From: Seiridium cupressi
Lineage: Eukaryota > Ascomycota > Sordariomycetes > Amphisphaeriales > Sporocadaceae
DNA: 64,000 bases
Assembly: GCA_036674765.1 (NCBI GenBank)
Contig: JARVKI010000062.1
Span: 206,664-270,663 of the forward strand
Direction: 5' to 3'
Every line of letters begins with the position of its first letter. Position 1 is the stretch's first letter. This document shows, one piece after another, positions 22,075-34,055 of this stretch. The notes under the pieces were generated by a model that worked only from the letters and a program-made list of their open reading frames with translations, was not told where the DNA came from and ran no database searches. The position numbers and the translations under genes were made by a program.

Positions 22075-22257
22075 GTTCTTAGATTGACTAGCGAACCTTA
22101 TCTTTCCGGTTTTTATGAGGAACTTCAAGCGCTCTTGAGTGCCTATACAATACCGAAGACGTCTTCCGAAAAAGTTGGCAATAATTTTGATAAGGATGGG
22201 CTCGCTTCCTACAGTAATCTGGAGCTTGAAAAGCTTTTTGGATACGACGTGATCTAA
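22075..22257 (+). pseudogene. Unrecognised terminal-exon-like fragment
   Basis: From a CAG acceptor at 22072-22074 the frame reads about 60 residues, including SGFYEELQALLSAYTI and LELEKLFGYDVI, before TAA 22255-22257. The alternation of charged and hydrophobic residues looks like real protein, but no start, donor or family is seen. It may be the last exon of the remnant at 20776. The surroundings (21288-22074 and 22258-22562) hold no other supported gene. Confidence 0.3.
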
Positions 22258-22562
22258 GTTGCGGCTTGAGGTCATGATTCTGTGGCCTGAGAATGTTGAA
22301 ATGGCGTTCGCATGTCCCTTGCCCAAGCATCAGTTGGGGTATAAGCACAGCTGTAAGTGTCAGTCTATGAAGTTGTGTCTAAGGGTTGGTGTTTTCTGCG
22401 TTCTTCTTCGAATTCCATTAGGTTGGGATACTACAGGAAGAAAGCATCGTCACTATTTCCAAGCGGGGATGGATGATAGAAGAATGAATATTAAAAGATA
22501 AAAGTGTTGAAGACTATCAAACGTACTAAGAAATTATAGCAGATAGTATATTGCATATACTA

Positions 22563-24219
22563 TCATTGCAAAATGCTTTCTCCAATGAGATACCAATAAC
22601 TGCATCGTTCTTGAAGCCCTTCTTCCAGGTTCTCCATCACAGTTCCGCCTCCCGTTTGGAATAGGAGTCTTTCCTTTTGAGTTAAGTTCCAAGGTCGCCA
22701 CTCCGCAGCTCCAGGATATCGATAAGTGTTCGGGTCGAATGTCCTAATGAAGCTCGTCCAGTACGCCTGAATGACTGGGGAGACAAGTTCATTTTCACCG
22801 TTAGGAAAGTAGCTTGTGGGCACCGATTTTCCTGGAGTATCGTAATCAGGGCCGAGAATAGCACTCAGCTCTACAGTATGCGGCACGCCGTAACCTGCAG
22901 CATAGGATACCAGATCAATAACATTGTACCGGTAATTCCGCGATTTCCCGGAAGTTCCGTACCTCGCAGCCGCGGAAGAAACATAGATGGTTGGACACAT
23001 GAAGCGACCCTCGCCATACGTGTCGGCCAGTTGGCGCCAGTAAGCACCGCTGTTGGAAAATGTCTGATTGGTCCATGGATACAAGCCGTTGATAGTTGCT
23101 AGTTGCTCTAAAGTGAGCTTTGGAAACTGACTCTTTAACCACGAGTTGCTATCAGCCAAAGTCGCTGTGCTTCTTGGAGCAAACACCGTGCCCCCGTTGG
23201 TATCATCCCCGGCTAGCAAGGGGACTCTGATGAATCTGCCCTCAGAGTAGGACTTATAGGTGACATCCCGTATCATATCGCCGTCAATGACAGGGCCCCA
23301 CATGTACGCGGGTGCACTAGCCTCACCTGGGTATGGGATCGGCCGCCCGTGCGCTTGGATTTCAGCTGCGGTCTTGCTTTTCAAACAAGCCAGAGGATCA
23401 GAGCCGACGCAACCAAGGCTAATGACAAAGTTTTCGTACTGATATCTGGATTGATTGGCCGTCAGAACGGTTGCGAACGGAATCGATTCCGCCGCGGCTG
23501 CGTGGAACAAGCCTCTGTCCTCTCCCCCATACGCAGTCAAGTGAAGACTGATGCTGGCAGCTCCAGCCGAGTCACCACCTATAACCACATGGTCCGGATC
23601 CCCTCCAAACACAGAGATATAGTTCTGTACGAACTCCATTGCTTTTCGCTGGTCCAAAAGCCCGATGTTAGGCGCAACGACATCACCGTCGGCGAGGAAA
23701 CCGTAGACGCCTACTCGATAATTGAAATTCACCACAATTATCGAGTCATTGCTTGCCTTAATGAGGCCAGTGCCGTCAATATTCGGATTCGCATCACCGT
23801 TGAACCCACCTCCCTGTATGAAGAGAAACACGGGGAGTTGAGAGCGGGTGGTAGCTCTGGATGGCGCAAAGATATCCATGAAGAGGCAATCTTCGCCTGT
23901 GCTATTGCTGATCGATGCTCCCGTCGATAAGCAAATCTTGCCGTGCTTTTTCGATGGTTAGAACATAAACGCGTAAGCCTACGATATGAGAGAAACTTAC
24001 CGTGGCGGCCGACTGATTGATGCTCGAGCATGGCGGATCTTGGGGAGGACTGAATCTCAAGTTATCCAACGGAGGAGCCGCATAGCGAACGCCAAGCCAC
24101 TGGGTGACACCTAGCGAATTGTTCACTCCAGTATAAGAATTACATCCAATGGTGACAGAATTCAATACGGCTTCGCAAACGATAAATAGCGCGCTGAGGA
24201 TAAGCCACCGGAAATGCAT
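22563..24219 (-). CDS. Secreted type-B carboxylesterase/lipase
   Basis: This is an alpha/beta-hydrolase of the cholinesterase/carboxylesterase family. It is complement(join(22563..23945, 24001..24219)), 533 residues. The intron (55 nt, GTAAGT, branch CTAAC, AAAG) joins QSAAT to HGKICLSTG, the usual family sequence. The signal peptide is MHFRWLILSALFIVCEAVL. The oxyanion-hole strand LPVFLFIQGGGFNGDAN and the nucleophile elbow VVIGGDSAGAASISLH are intact, and the His segment is in GYGVPHTVEL. The position where this family usually has the acidic residue reads GDDTNGGTVF (codon GGG at 23193-23195) rather than N-E-G-T. The substrate is unknown. No stops or frameshifts are seen. Confidence 0.9.
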
Positions 24220-25708
24220 GGCGAAGACGTTCGCACCAGGCAGAACAAATAATCTGGTATCTGGTTTATTACCAACGTGATAGCTATGGCCAAACTACTC
24301 GTCTCAGCCTCCCATGGAAGAACGCGACTCTTCCTATATATTCCTATTCGTCATTTGTATGGCGCATCCAGGAGAGCTCATCATGTGACCCTCCACACCA
24401 CTAGGAAAACCTTCGTCATGAATGAACGAATTGGAACTTCCACTTTACATAGCATGCGCGAGAGCCGCATATAATACAGGCATTATACACACCGGTAGCC
24501 TCGCGTGATGGAAAGAAGCAACGCTGCTCCCCACCACTTGATATCGGGGTCTGCACCATGCTGCAGTCTGCTTTGCGACATTCAGCCGAATACCACGAAC
24601 TCGCTTCGAGGACGTCCCGAACTCCGAATTTTGGGCAAACGTCGGTTACGATAAATGCCTCAATGGCGCTAGACTATTGACAAAGAGAAACATGTTTATT
24701 GAAGTCTAAGACACCGTTCGAGTGCCGTAAACATTAAGTTGAACCGAGTTTATAAAAATGTTTTGGGTAGGATTAATGGACGGAGATGGTAGTATTCAAA
24801 GGTGGTTATGATTTCAACATTAAGTCTAATCTTTGTTAAGTCTAATCTTCGGGAGAGATGCGGGGAAGTGGGGATGTGGAAGTGAAGAAAGCCAGCGGCA
24901 CCAGAGTGCCGGAAGTTCTGAGTGGCATGCATCAGGCGCTGCTTCATTTCGATGTGGCCACGCAGGTCTAGACAAGCACTAGTTTCACATCGACGGGACT
25001 TGGAAGTGAATAGGGCCGAATCACCCCAGTTCGATCCCTTCCCATCAATACGCTGTTGGAGGAAATATGAGGATGGATCAATGTCGCTATCCCACCACAG
25101 GCAGTGAGCACGATGATCCGGCACAATCCGACGCCAGCCGCGATAACGGCCAATGCTCGGCATCTAATCTCCGATGCTGAACTCGTTTTCTCCCCACATA
25201 TACTAAAGTAGACGAATGCGTGCATACAATATTGTTAATAATCACTTCCAAGTCGGCTACTAAATATTCAGGGGCTATTTGCACCCACTAAAGTCCCGGA
25301 CGCCGACTTCGCGAAAGCCATTCAAAGCAACATACGATATATTTCATTTCGAGCTATGTACAAGTTTTTGGTAACGAGAATATGTTTATGGCTTTACGCC
25401 AGGGAAGCAGGAGTAAGATATGGCTTGGTACTTGATATTGAGACGCACTGACGCCGTGGATTTTCTTTTAACAATGATTTGATAGATTGCCGACAGGTTT
25501 CTTCAGTATCGTTGACCGTCCCTGTGAAAATACGGACAAGCTGTAATTCTTTATCAGAGTTACAATGCGTTCAGGCTCCATGCAATGCCTCCCGCAAATC
25601 AGAGGTTATGAACCTCATTTTCAACATGAAATCACTCTGGTGTATACTCCAGGGCTGCGAATTCGTGTCCCAACAACGGGTATCTCGCCTTGTGGCATTG
25701 AACTGGAC
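24220..25708. other. Intergenic, no gene seen
   Basis: This is the upstream region of the carboxylesterase plus about 1 kb of featureless DNA. An ORF at 24750-25163 (minus) has no recognisable domain. Confidence 0.55.
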
Positions 25709-25860
25709 TGGTGAAACAGGTGGCCCAGCTACCCTCTTTTCGGGCTTCCCAGCCACACAGACATGTACAAATACTAAACTATCTCCTCTCTTTTTACTTC
25801 TTTCTCTGATACATAATCAATCAACCCATTTACCCCTTATAACCTTTGTCTATCTTAACA
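25709..25860 (+). mobile_element. Solo LTR, copy 1 (152 bp)
   Basis: It starts TGGTGAAACAGG and ends TATCTTAACA. It aligns along its whole length with the reverse complements of 36780-36930 and 58813-58941. Shared blocks include GCTTCCCAGCCACAC and TTTCTCTGATAC. The flanks TGGAC and TTACC do not match, so target-site duplication is lost or the boundaries are slightly off. Size and ends suit a Ty1/copia-type LTR. Confidence 0.7.
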
Positions 25861-25893
25861 TTACCCGGCAACACACTTGCAACTAGCCTATGA

Positions 25894-26178
25894 GTACGTA
25901 GGTACGGGCGAGATCTTCATCCCAAATTCATTACCGACAAGGACCTGATCAAATACAATGCCGACGGAGAGCCGGGCTTATACACTGTGGAGGTAGCTCC
26001 GAGCGACATACCACGAGCCAAGGTCAGCAACGGAGGAACTAGTACGGCCGGTGTTAGCATATACGCGTGGAAGGATGAGAAGTTTCTAGGAAAGTGGAGC
26101 CCTGGTCGGATCGAGCGTCTCGGAATTGTTGGATATAAACCGCATCGCACGGCGACGATGCTCGCAACAGATAATTGA
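25894..26178 (+). pseudogene. Unrecognised C-terminal gene fragment
   Basis: The frame is open from 25894 to TGA at 26176-26178 and reads FITDKDLIKYNADGEPG, LYTVEVAPSDIPRAKV and SIYAWKDEKFLGKWSPG. It looks like genuine protein but has no start codon in frame and begins right after the solo LTR. I do not recognise the family. It may be the 3' part of a gene cut by the LTR insertion or by rearrangement. No gene is seen in 26179-26528. Confidence 0.35.
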
Positions 26179-26528
26179 GGCTTAGGTATTTTGATAGGAC
26201 AGGTGAGGGAGTTCCAAAATCTATCATGCAGTGTATAGTATTATCGGGGAAATTTTCAAACCAATTCGAGAGAGAATTGCGCGCCATGCATTCCGAAACT
26301 GGAAAAATACAGTCTACAGCCACGTAGAGGTCATCAACGTTGATCATCGATACCGGCTTGATTCTATCATTACTCTATCAACTAATAACACGTCAATCAC
26401 AATAGCATAGATTTATTTTGCACCTGCTGCAGAATCTATTCGTTCAATAGCTGGCTGAGAAGATATCTAGCACGCCATCTCGCCAAGTGTGAAATCATGG
26501 ATTCTTGGGGTCTTAATCCTGCGGACTT

Positions 26529-28507
26529 TCACCCATTCAATATGACATCTGCCGCCTTCTCACTCACCATGAAGATCGGCGCTTGTATGAAGATGCCAGG
26601 AATCGATGGAAACACACTTGCATCGACCACCCGAAGACCGTCTACTCCTCGGACCCTGAAACTAGAGTCAAGTACCGCATACTCATCATCGTCTGCTCCT
26701 ATAGGGCAGGAACAGGATGCATGATGACCCCACGCGCGATCCTTGATATACTCTCCAATGTCTTCATCCGACGCAATCTCAGGGCCGGGGCTCTCCTCCA
26801 CAAACATGTCACCGCCCAAGATAGCGTAGTTGTTGTATTCGGCCAGGGCTTGGCGGGACATGTTGATTGCCTGCACCATTGCTTGCAAGTCCAAGTTGTC
26901 AACTCCACCCTCTGTTGTTCCGGTGTCGAAATAATTGAAGTTAATCATGGGCGGATCCAGGGGATCTGACGACCGCAATTGGACGGTCCCGGCTCGGTTG
27001 CGAGTGTGCGCTTTCAGTGTGTACCACGAGAAGTGAGAATGATCAGCTACCGCCGCATCACCCCACTGCGGGAAGTATCCGGTAAAGTCGACGGGGCCGC
27101 CGAAGATATAGAGGTCAATGTTCGGTGTTGACGCGTAGTGCGAGTTCACGGCCATTGTAGCAGCTAGGCCATCTGTAGCGTATGCCCCACGTTGAGCAAG
27201 GATATAAGGATTATCCTGCCACTTGGTTAGGCAAGCATCGTGCGGTTTCATGTCAAACGTGCAGCCGTCGAGAATAGAAAAGTCTTTGCCGTGCTTGACG
27301 TTCACGGGGATCTCATAACGATCCTGCATGTTCCGCCCGACACCCGGCAGGTCCCTCACAACAGTGATGTTGAAAGCTTCTAGCTCTTCTTGGGGGCCTA
27401 TACCGCTGAGCTTGAGCAATTGTGGAGTGTTGAATGCACCTCCTGATACGATGACTTCTTGCGATGCGGTTGCAGATCCCGGGGTGCCCTGCGAGCCGCT
27501 CAAGGGGCTCGCACGATAGAGATATTCGCCATCCAAGAATTGTACTCCTGTCGCTTTTGGCACTGCCTCGCTAGTATTGAAGTCAATCTTGGTAACGAAA
27601 CGGTTTTGACGAACATCCAGCGGATAGCCCTGTTGGACAGTGGAGGCAATGAAATCGCGGACTGATACGCGGGTCCCTTCGTTCATGATAAGCGGAATCT
27701 GGAAGAAGCCTGGGAGAGAATCTCGGGCTGGGTCTAGCCGGCTATTCGGATCATTAAGTAGAGTGTTTCCAAGACCCGTAACTGCATTGAGAGGATCAGG
27801 TCCGACTCCCATAACGGCAGCGCCACCAGCAAGATGCTGTGTCAGCGTGAGGTCGTCCAGAAGGATAGTTGGATCAGTCGGCTCGTGCGGCTGCCACTCG
27901 TACACTTTGTCCAAGTACTGTTCCATGTTTGTGGCTGCCCAACTGTAAATGAGATGTTAACATTCATAAAAGTTGAGTTGGTTATTCAAGGATGAACTCA
28001 CGAATCATCGCCAGTGATCTGCGCAATTCCATCCCAGTCACTAGCATGCGGCGTGATCCATATCAACGCATTGTGTGACACGCATCCTCCCAGAGTTCCA
28101 GCGCGTGGGTACAGTATACCCAGTGGTGTGGAGTCAGCAGGGGGATCAGGCCCAACGTGATACTCGGACGATCCAGTTTCGTAAGTGTATTTGGGATCTC
28201 TCTGCGCACGGGTCTGATCTTGGTAATGGTTGACGAATATGTCCCATCTTATTTTAGGATCTTGGGTCACGGCTGCTTGGTACCCTGGCACACTGATGTT
28301 GACATTTCCGTTTTGATCGTTCCCAGCTTCGATCAGGAGAGTTTTGTGGCCAGCCATAGCAAGCCGACAGGCGAGCGGACCACCGCCGGCACCACTTCCG
28401 ATGACAATATACTCATAATCAAGTACGTCATCTTGTCGCTGCTCAATGGGTGTTGTGCAAACTGAGCTTGAGAGAAGAAGTACGAGTATACGTCCTAGTA
28501 GGTTCAT
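26529..28507 (-). CDS. Secreted GMC oxidoreductase (FAD)
   Basis: GMC enzymes oxidise alcohols or sugars with FAD; oxidase members release hydrogen peroxide. The gene is complement(join(26529..27942, 28002..28507)), 639 residues. The 59-nt intron (GTGAGT, TTACAG) restores DDS-WAATNMEQ. The signal peptide is MNLLGRILVLLLSSSVCT. The FAD fold is YIVIGSGAGGGPLACRLA with LLIEAG, then PRAGTLGGCVSHNALIW (GMC signature 1) and GAFNTPQLLKLSGIGP (signature 2). The C-terminal catalytic block is WGHHASCSCPIG, with the base His, and IPGIFIQAPIFMVSEKAAD. It looks intact. It is divergently transcribed from the heme peroxidase at 29219, from which its start is 711 bp away. Oxidase or dehydrogenase, and substrate, cannot be told. 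Confidence 0.92.
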
Positions 28508-29218
28508 GGCTGTATGAAATGTATGTAGTTGCTCCTAGTGACAACAAAGCAGTCTTCTCGAGGAAGAATAAAGGCCGATTCTAGAGGGCGATGGAACTCC
28601 TCGAACTTTTCGACTGAATCGTTTCAGGCCCACCAAGAGTTGAAGGCTTTTGTTAGGCTTCCGGTTCCTTGATTCTTGCTTTACCAGCCGGGACCTATCT
28701 ATATTATCACATTGACGTCACATACTTCAATGGACAATAAAATAGCTGTATAAGTACCGTCTCGGATACAGGAGATGCCGTCTTGTAGTGACTACACTAG
28801 CAACGACATTTGCTGCATGTTACTGTGTTCGTGCCACATGTTACTCCCCAGACGAGCCGAAAGACATGTGCACCAGGTATAGTCTCTGGGGAAGCCTCGG
28901 CCAGGAATTAGTGCTTGCAGTGAGCCGAGAAGCCCTCGAATCAACGACTATCCATACCTTGCCACTAATCCCATACTAAACTATGAGAAAGGGTTTAGTG
29001 GCCTATCCCCCGCAACGGCAGTTACAAGCTAGTGCCGGGTGGTTGACACACCTACGTCGTATGGTAACATCGTGGGAATCAATCCAGTCACGGGATATAA
29101 GCTGCGCTAGGCGTAATGACAAAGAATAGAACTATTGATGATAAGGGTAAACCCCTAATACTGTCGAGAAATTTTGTTACAGCACTTTTAACTCCATTTC
29201 CTCTTAAAATCTGACAAG
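28508..29218. promoter_or_regulatory. Shared divergent promoter region, GMC/peroxidase
   Basis: These 711 bp separate the start codons of two secreted oxidative enzymes transcribed away from each other. It contains a perfect CRE (28713-28720) and, for the rightward gene, TATAA at 29096-29100, about 120 bp before its ATG. An imperfect inverted repeat ACTAAAC/GTTTAGT lies around 28975-29000. Co-regulation is inferred from layout only. Confidence 0.5.
28713..28720. promoter_or_regulatory. Perfect CRE site TGACGTCA
   Basis: The 8-bp palindrome TGACGTCA, the classical ATF/CREB-type bZIP site, lies 206 bp from the GMC start and about 500 bp from the peroxidase start. In fungi such sites are used by stress-responsive ATF-type factors; use here is inferred. 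Confidence 0.4.
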
Positions 29219-30818
29219 ATGACTCGAATCTCTTCTATCTGGCTTTTGAGTGCAGTTGTCGCATTCCCGTTCATAGCAGAACAGCCAGGCATTCGGAATA
29301 CCCATTTACTCTCATCACGCCAACAAGTATATCAGCCATCTTTTGTTCCATTAGGATGTGGTTGCCGCTAACGAAGAACTAGAGCGGTGGTTCTCAACCA
29401 GGTGGACCTGAAAGTTGCCCGTTCAACCCCAATCATCAAGACGCGCCAGCCGTCACAACCGGATTGTGAGATACCCTCACTCATATCCAAGCATTAATAC
29501 TGAATATTCCCAGTCCCTATAACGGAGCTATTGGCGGATTGCCGGGCAAGGGTATCGGCGGCTACCAAGTCCCAGCTCCTGGGGATGAGGCGCATCAATT
29601 CATTGCACCCACAGACCAAGACATTCGAGGACCATGTCCAGGATTGAATGCTGCGGCAAACCGTAAGTATTCAGCTCGCCGCCCTACGTTCCTTACAATA
29701 CTGATTCACCTAGATGGTTTCCTGGCCCGCGACGGAGTTACCAATTATGGAGAGCTAGTCGATGCCGTGCAGAATGTATACAACATGGGCTGGGATCTAG
29801 CCAACTTCCTTGCTGTGTTTTCAATCTTCGTAGCCGACGGCGACATTACTACACAGAAACTCTCCATTGGATGTGACGCCACTACGCGCACATCTGTAAA
29901 CCCAGTCTTGACGGGCAGCGAGCCTGGCCTTGATGGACATGACAAATTCGAAGCCGACTCTTCCTTGACCCGCAATGATTATTTCCTAGCTGGGGGCGAC
30001 AATTTTGATTTTAATGGCACGCTGTTTGAAATGATGACAGAGTCAACGGGTGCGACTTTTGACCTCGATGGACTAGCGAAATATCGCTTTGAGCGATATC
30101 AGCAGAGTCGCGTAGAGAATCCTCAGTTGTACGTCCTTGCTTCCTGCTCCTCGCTTCCTGCAGCTCATAAGGCTGCCATACTGACTTGACACCTTTCCAG
30201 CTTCTTCGGACCGTTCGGTATATTTCAGCATGGTGCTGCATCTTTTGTCTATGAAATGTTTCCTAATGGGAATGATGGTTATCAGCCAAACCTTGCAAAC
30301 ACGGCAAGCTTGTATGAAATTGCTCCTACGGACTTGGGTTGCTTTACTGATAATAGTGATAGCTTTGGGGCGGAGAAACAGGATAACGGGACTTGGGCAC
30401 ACGTGCCGGAGCGGATCCCCGACAATTGGATCAATCGCGTCGCACCGTACACATTGGCGGATACAGTCGTCCAAATCCTAGTAAGTGGATCTCTGAGCTC
30501 TTCGCAGAAACCCCAACCCAGGCCTCCACTCACGCTAATCATATCCAGGCAATGTATGGTCAATATCCAGTTGGTTTTGGGGGCAATGTCAACGGCGCCT
30601 TCGTGGGTATTGACTTCCCACCATATATTCAAGGCGGTAATCTAACCGCTGCGACTCCTGCGGATTTCACATGTCTACTTTATCAGTTTGTTTCTGTTGC
30701 GACCCCGTCAAGCTTTAACAGTGTGACAACGCCAACGGTTGAGGCTATCCAGTTTTTCCTGAACAGTCTTGGCGTGGATAATTTTACCAATCTCGGATGT
30801 GACATCCCATTAACATAG
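29219..30818 (+). CDS. Secreted heme-thiolate peroxidase (chloroperoxidase/peroxygenase family)
   Basis: These enzymes use hydrogen peroxide to oxygenate or halogenate organic compounds. The gene is join(29219..29326, 29383..29465, 29514..29662, 29714..30128, 30201..30480, 30549..30818), 434 residues, and every junction keeps frame. The signal peptide is MTRISSIWLLSAVVAFP. The proximal heme ligand is in RGPCPGLNAAANHG, formed across intron 3, followed by FLARDGVTNYGEL. The distal acid segment lies near DKFEADSSLTRND, then FEMMTESTGATFDL. C-terminal pieces include SLYEIAPTDLGCF and FVGIDFPPYIQGG. It looks intact, with no stop or frameshift. It pairs head-to-head with the GMC gene. Peroxygenase versus halogenase activity is not decided by sequence reading. 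Confidence 0.9.
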
Positions 30819-33800
30819 TAGAATGTTAGGTACTTTGTAGGGCGTTGATATCCTAGTATATTAATAGCAACAAATCAACGATTGGCTAATAGCCACTGAG
30901 TCGCGATGTTTATAGCTGAATTCTACTGGTTGGATCTAAGGAATATAATAAATATTTCTGCGATTGCGATGTTGTGTAGCGTAATGAGATGTGTAATAAA
31001 TAAAAAGGTACATTATCTCTTCGCCATCTCTATCCTCCGTGCAGTGGCGTGTATGAAACATGCTCATCTAGAAATCCCCTGGGCAAAGGCCAGCACAGGC
31101 GCGCTAGAATTAGATTGCATCATTCGGGCCAAAATCTCTGGGCTCCCGAAAGTACTTGCCGTGATGTGCGTTCCTGGCTCTCTTGGCTGGGCGGCTGCCG
31201 AAGCCTGCAGAAGGGTCACCACGAGCTCGTTCAAGAGACATGATGGAAATTGAATGTTTTGTACATTGGTATGGTGGTAGTGGTAATCAATGGGCTTCCA
31301 AGATTTCTTGGCTGATAATCTTGGCTTAAATCTAGGCTTCTAGGGTGGAGCTTGTCGGGGCCAGAAACTGGATTTCTGCTATTAGAACCTTGAATGTTCG
31401 GAAACGGAATTCTTTGAGATACCCGTTTGTGTAGAGGTTATAGGAGCGAGAAATATTTCCAATGAGAAGTTTGAACTGCCAAGCCTCAATTGAATAACTG
31501 AAAACGAGACGAGAGTGGTGAGACTTGTTGTAGTCCAGGTGAAGTTTTGGTGATGAGATGAGTAGAAAATCGGGAGATATTCGGCTCGAGGAATTTGAAT
31601 AAAGAAGTTTCGGGGTTCGCTCTTGCGCTCCAGAGTGTGTGTTTTCCTGTCATCAAAATTGTCGCTACTCGTAAAGGGATCTGTAGTCCCATGAAGTGTT
31701 CAACTCGGATGGTTTGCCTGATATATTCAAATTTAGTGATAAGGATTCTGCCGAGTCGTTTCGAGATGAAGCTTCATCTGCTGGACCTTCTCCCAGAAGC
31801 TCGTTAGTGAGACCAGGCTCGGGTGGCAGGGTTCACATCTGATGGAGCCGTCTGGTTGCTTAAGATGGACTGAATGGTTGAACCGCCCAAGAGACCAAAC
31901 TTAGAGGCACGTACTAACGTCGTAGTTTCTGGATTGCGGATTATTACGGAGAGAGATCCACGACAACCTTGTGAACGATCACCATGATGCTTGACGTGCT
32001 CTTTTAAGCCAAAAATAAGCTTAAATATGGCCACTGTTGCGTTAAAAGGTTTGAATCTCAGACACCATTAAGAACTTTCTTTTCGTCTCGATTCCGCATC
32101 ACTATCATAGCGCCTACTTGGTTGGCAGGCAAAGCTCACTCGCGAGCAAAAGTATTGGAAGTTCTCATCGATTAATTAGGCTGACGACTTTGAGCTACAA
32201 TATCAAAGCTCTATTAGGCCGCGACACCGACCAATCAGTCTGAATAAAATCAGATTGCGGAAAGCACTTTCTGTGATTCATAAGTATCACGGATATTTTG
32301 ACGCTGTTCTCATGTCAATCTGTATAACAGCCTTGAGCCAGTTGGAGCTTCTTATTGCTAAAAAGATCTTGGATTTTGACCCTTTAGAAACGGTCGCCCT
32401 TTCTTTCCTACCTAAGCAAGAACCTCTTAAGATAGCGCTTAATTGTAGTGTATTCTACCAAGTATATGAAGACGCACATGCACTTCGTCATGCCTTTTTT
32501 TCCCTATCAACGCATGGCCGCATAAGCAGAGGTCGGAGTATCATTCCTCTATTACCGATTCTATCTCGTTCCAGCCTCTTTCATATAAGTCTTTCACTAT
32601 TAGGAGGGCAAGATGCAGAGGCTGGGCCATGTCACGAGTAGAGGGGAAAAAAAAAAGGGGGGGGGGGATCATCGCCATGCAGAATCAGTGATCAAACCGC
32701 GTGTATAGTACTACACCTCCACTCCCCTTCCGGTAACAGGAACTCATACCTTTGCTTGATTAGCACACGCTTCCATACGTTGCCTCGGTGAGGCAAATAG
32801 CACCTCGCCAGCTGGCTACGAGTATCACTGTCGTGTATCGTGAAACTACTCTTCCAACTCTCCACAACCCTTCCCTCCATTTGAGTGCGCATTACTGCAA
32901 GTTCCTTTAGTAAGAGCTCCTTCATAACAATATTGAGATTCAATTCCACACGCTATAGAATTTGGAAAATCATAGCGAATATAACATAGTTACTCTACGC
33001 CTACTGCTGTCTTATAACTTATCAATTCTATATGACTGATGGTTTGTTCGTGACCTTCACTCAGAACGTTCTCCGTGTTACTCTCTGACCTTGTCGCCAA
33101 TTTCTGGTTGGTTGATAGATATACAAATGAGCAGGCTAAGACACTCGGTAATCTTGTGGAGGCCCTCTGGCTATCTGAATCTTGTTAAGACTCGATTTGT
33201 TCTTGGAGTATCGCGTGAAAATTGTGCAGACACCGGGCTGGGAATGTGAATCCTATGGTATGGTGTTTTCAGGCCGTTCAGATATTCAGATAGAGGTCTA
33301 TCGCACAGACCAGGTCCTAAGAATTTTCCAAACAAATTAAAGTTTTGGTACCTATGCGGGCCCGCTGGAAACTCCTTCCCAACCATGTGCACCTCCAGAC
33401 TAAACCTTGTTCCTTGCTTGAGCAGCTACCATTTTCTCCGCCCCCAACAACTATCCCAACCGGTCCGGGCTTGGCTTGTGCCGTTGTGAGAGGCGGTGGA
33501 TTTAGTTCACAAGGCTTTCGGGTCACATTGACTACGGCAGTAACGACTATCTCCGCCGTATGTGGGGACGACTGTGTTGTTGTCGGTGCTGTGTGCCGTG
33601 AGTGGAGCCCGCTTCGGCGCCAGTTTTTGGTGGCGTATTCTATTCCAACCACTCTCTCAATTCCGACTCCCACTCGTGCTGACGCTTGCCCGAGCAACTA
33701 CATCCTGTTTAGCTCGGCACTCGGCGCATATTCCTATTTCGCTGGAAGCAGGGGCAAACTCATAAACCCTATAGCGAATACTGCAAGGTAGTGAGGCACC

Positions 33801-34055
33801 TTTGAAGCTGCATACTACGTGCATAGAGTTGGGGGTAAATGCATTAAGGTGGAGCAGCTGCAAGCTTCGCTCTGATAAGATTTCGGGGCAGAGCTTTCAC
33901 ATCGCATATGTTATAGAAACTTCTTGAGGGTATTCGGATGTCCGATGTTTGAGCTACTCTACCCTTGCCGCCTACTCCCCTTTTCACTGAGGCTGACCTA
34001 TGTCTTCCATCCCTGGTCCTTCCCGTCTCTCAACTGAAACTAATCACTCTCGGCA
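30819..34055. other. Gene-poor region, no gene seen
   Basis: In these 3.2 kb I find only unsupported ORFs. The longest are 32255-32641 and 33345-33791 (plus) and 33317-33697 (minus). The last two cover the same DNA in opposite directions and neither has a domain. A purine tract is at 32643-32667. Confidence 0.55.
32643..32667. repeat. Homopolymer purine tract (G4 A10 G11)
   Basis: Four G, then ten A, then eleven G in a row, with no function seen. Run lengths may be sequencing-sensitive. Confidence 0.75.

Noticed and set aside
32255..32641. 128-codon ORF
   Set aside because: Starts with an unsupported codon, has no domain and ends in a homopolymer tract; no splice or neighbour support.
33345..33791. 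148-codon ORF, and its antisense partner 33317-33697
   Set aside because: Both strands are open over the same DNA and neither shows a recognisable motif.
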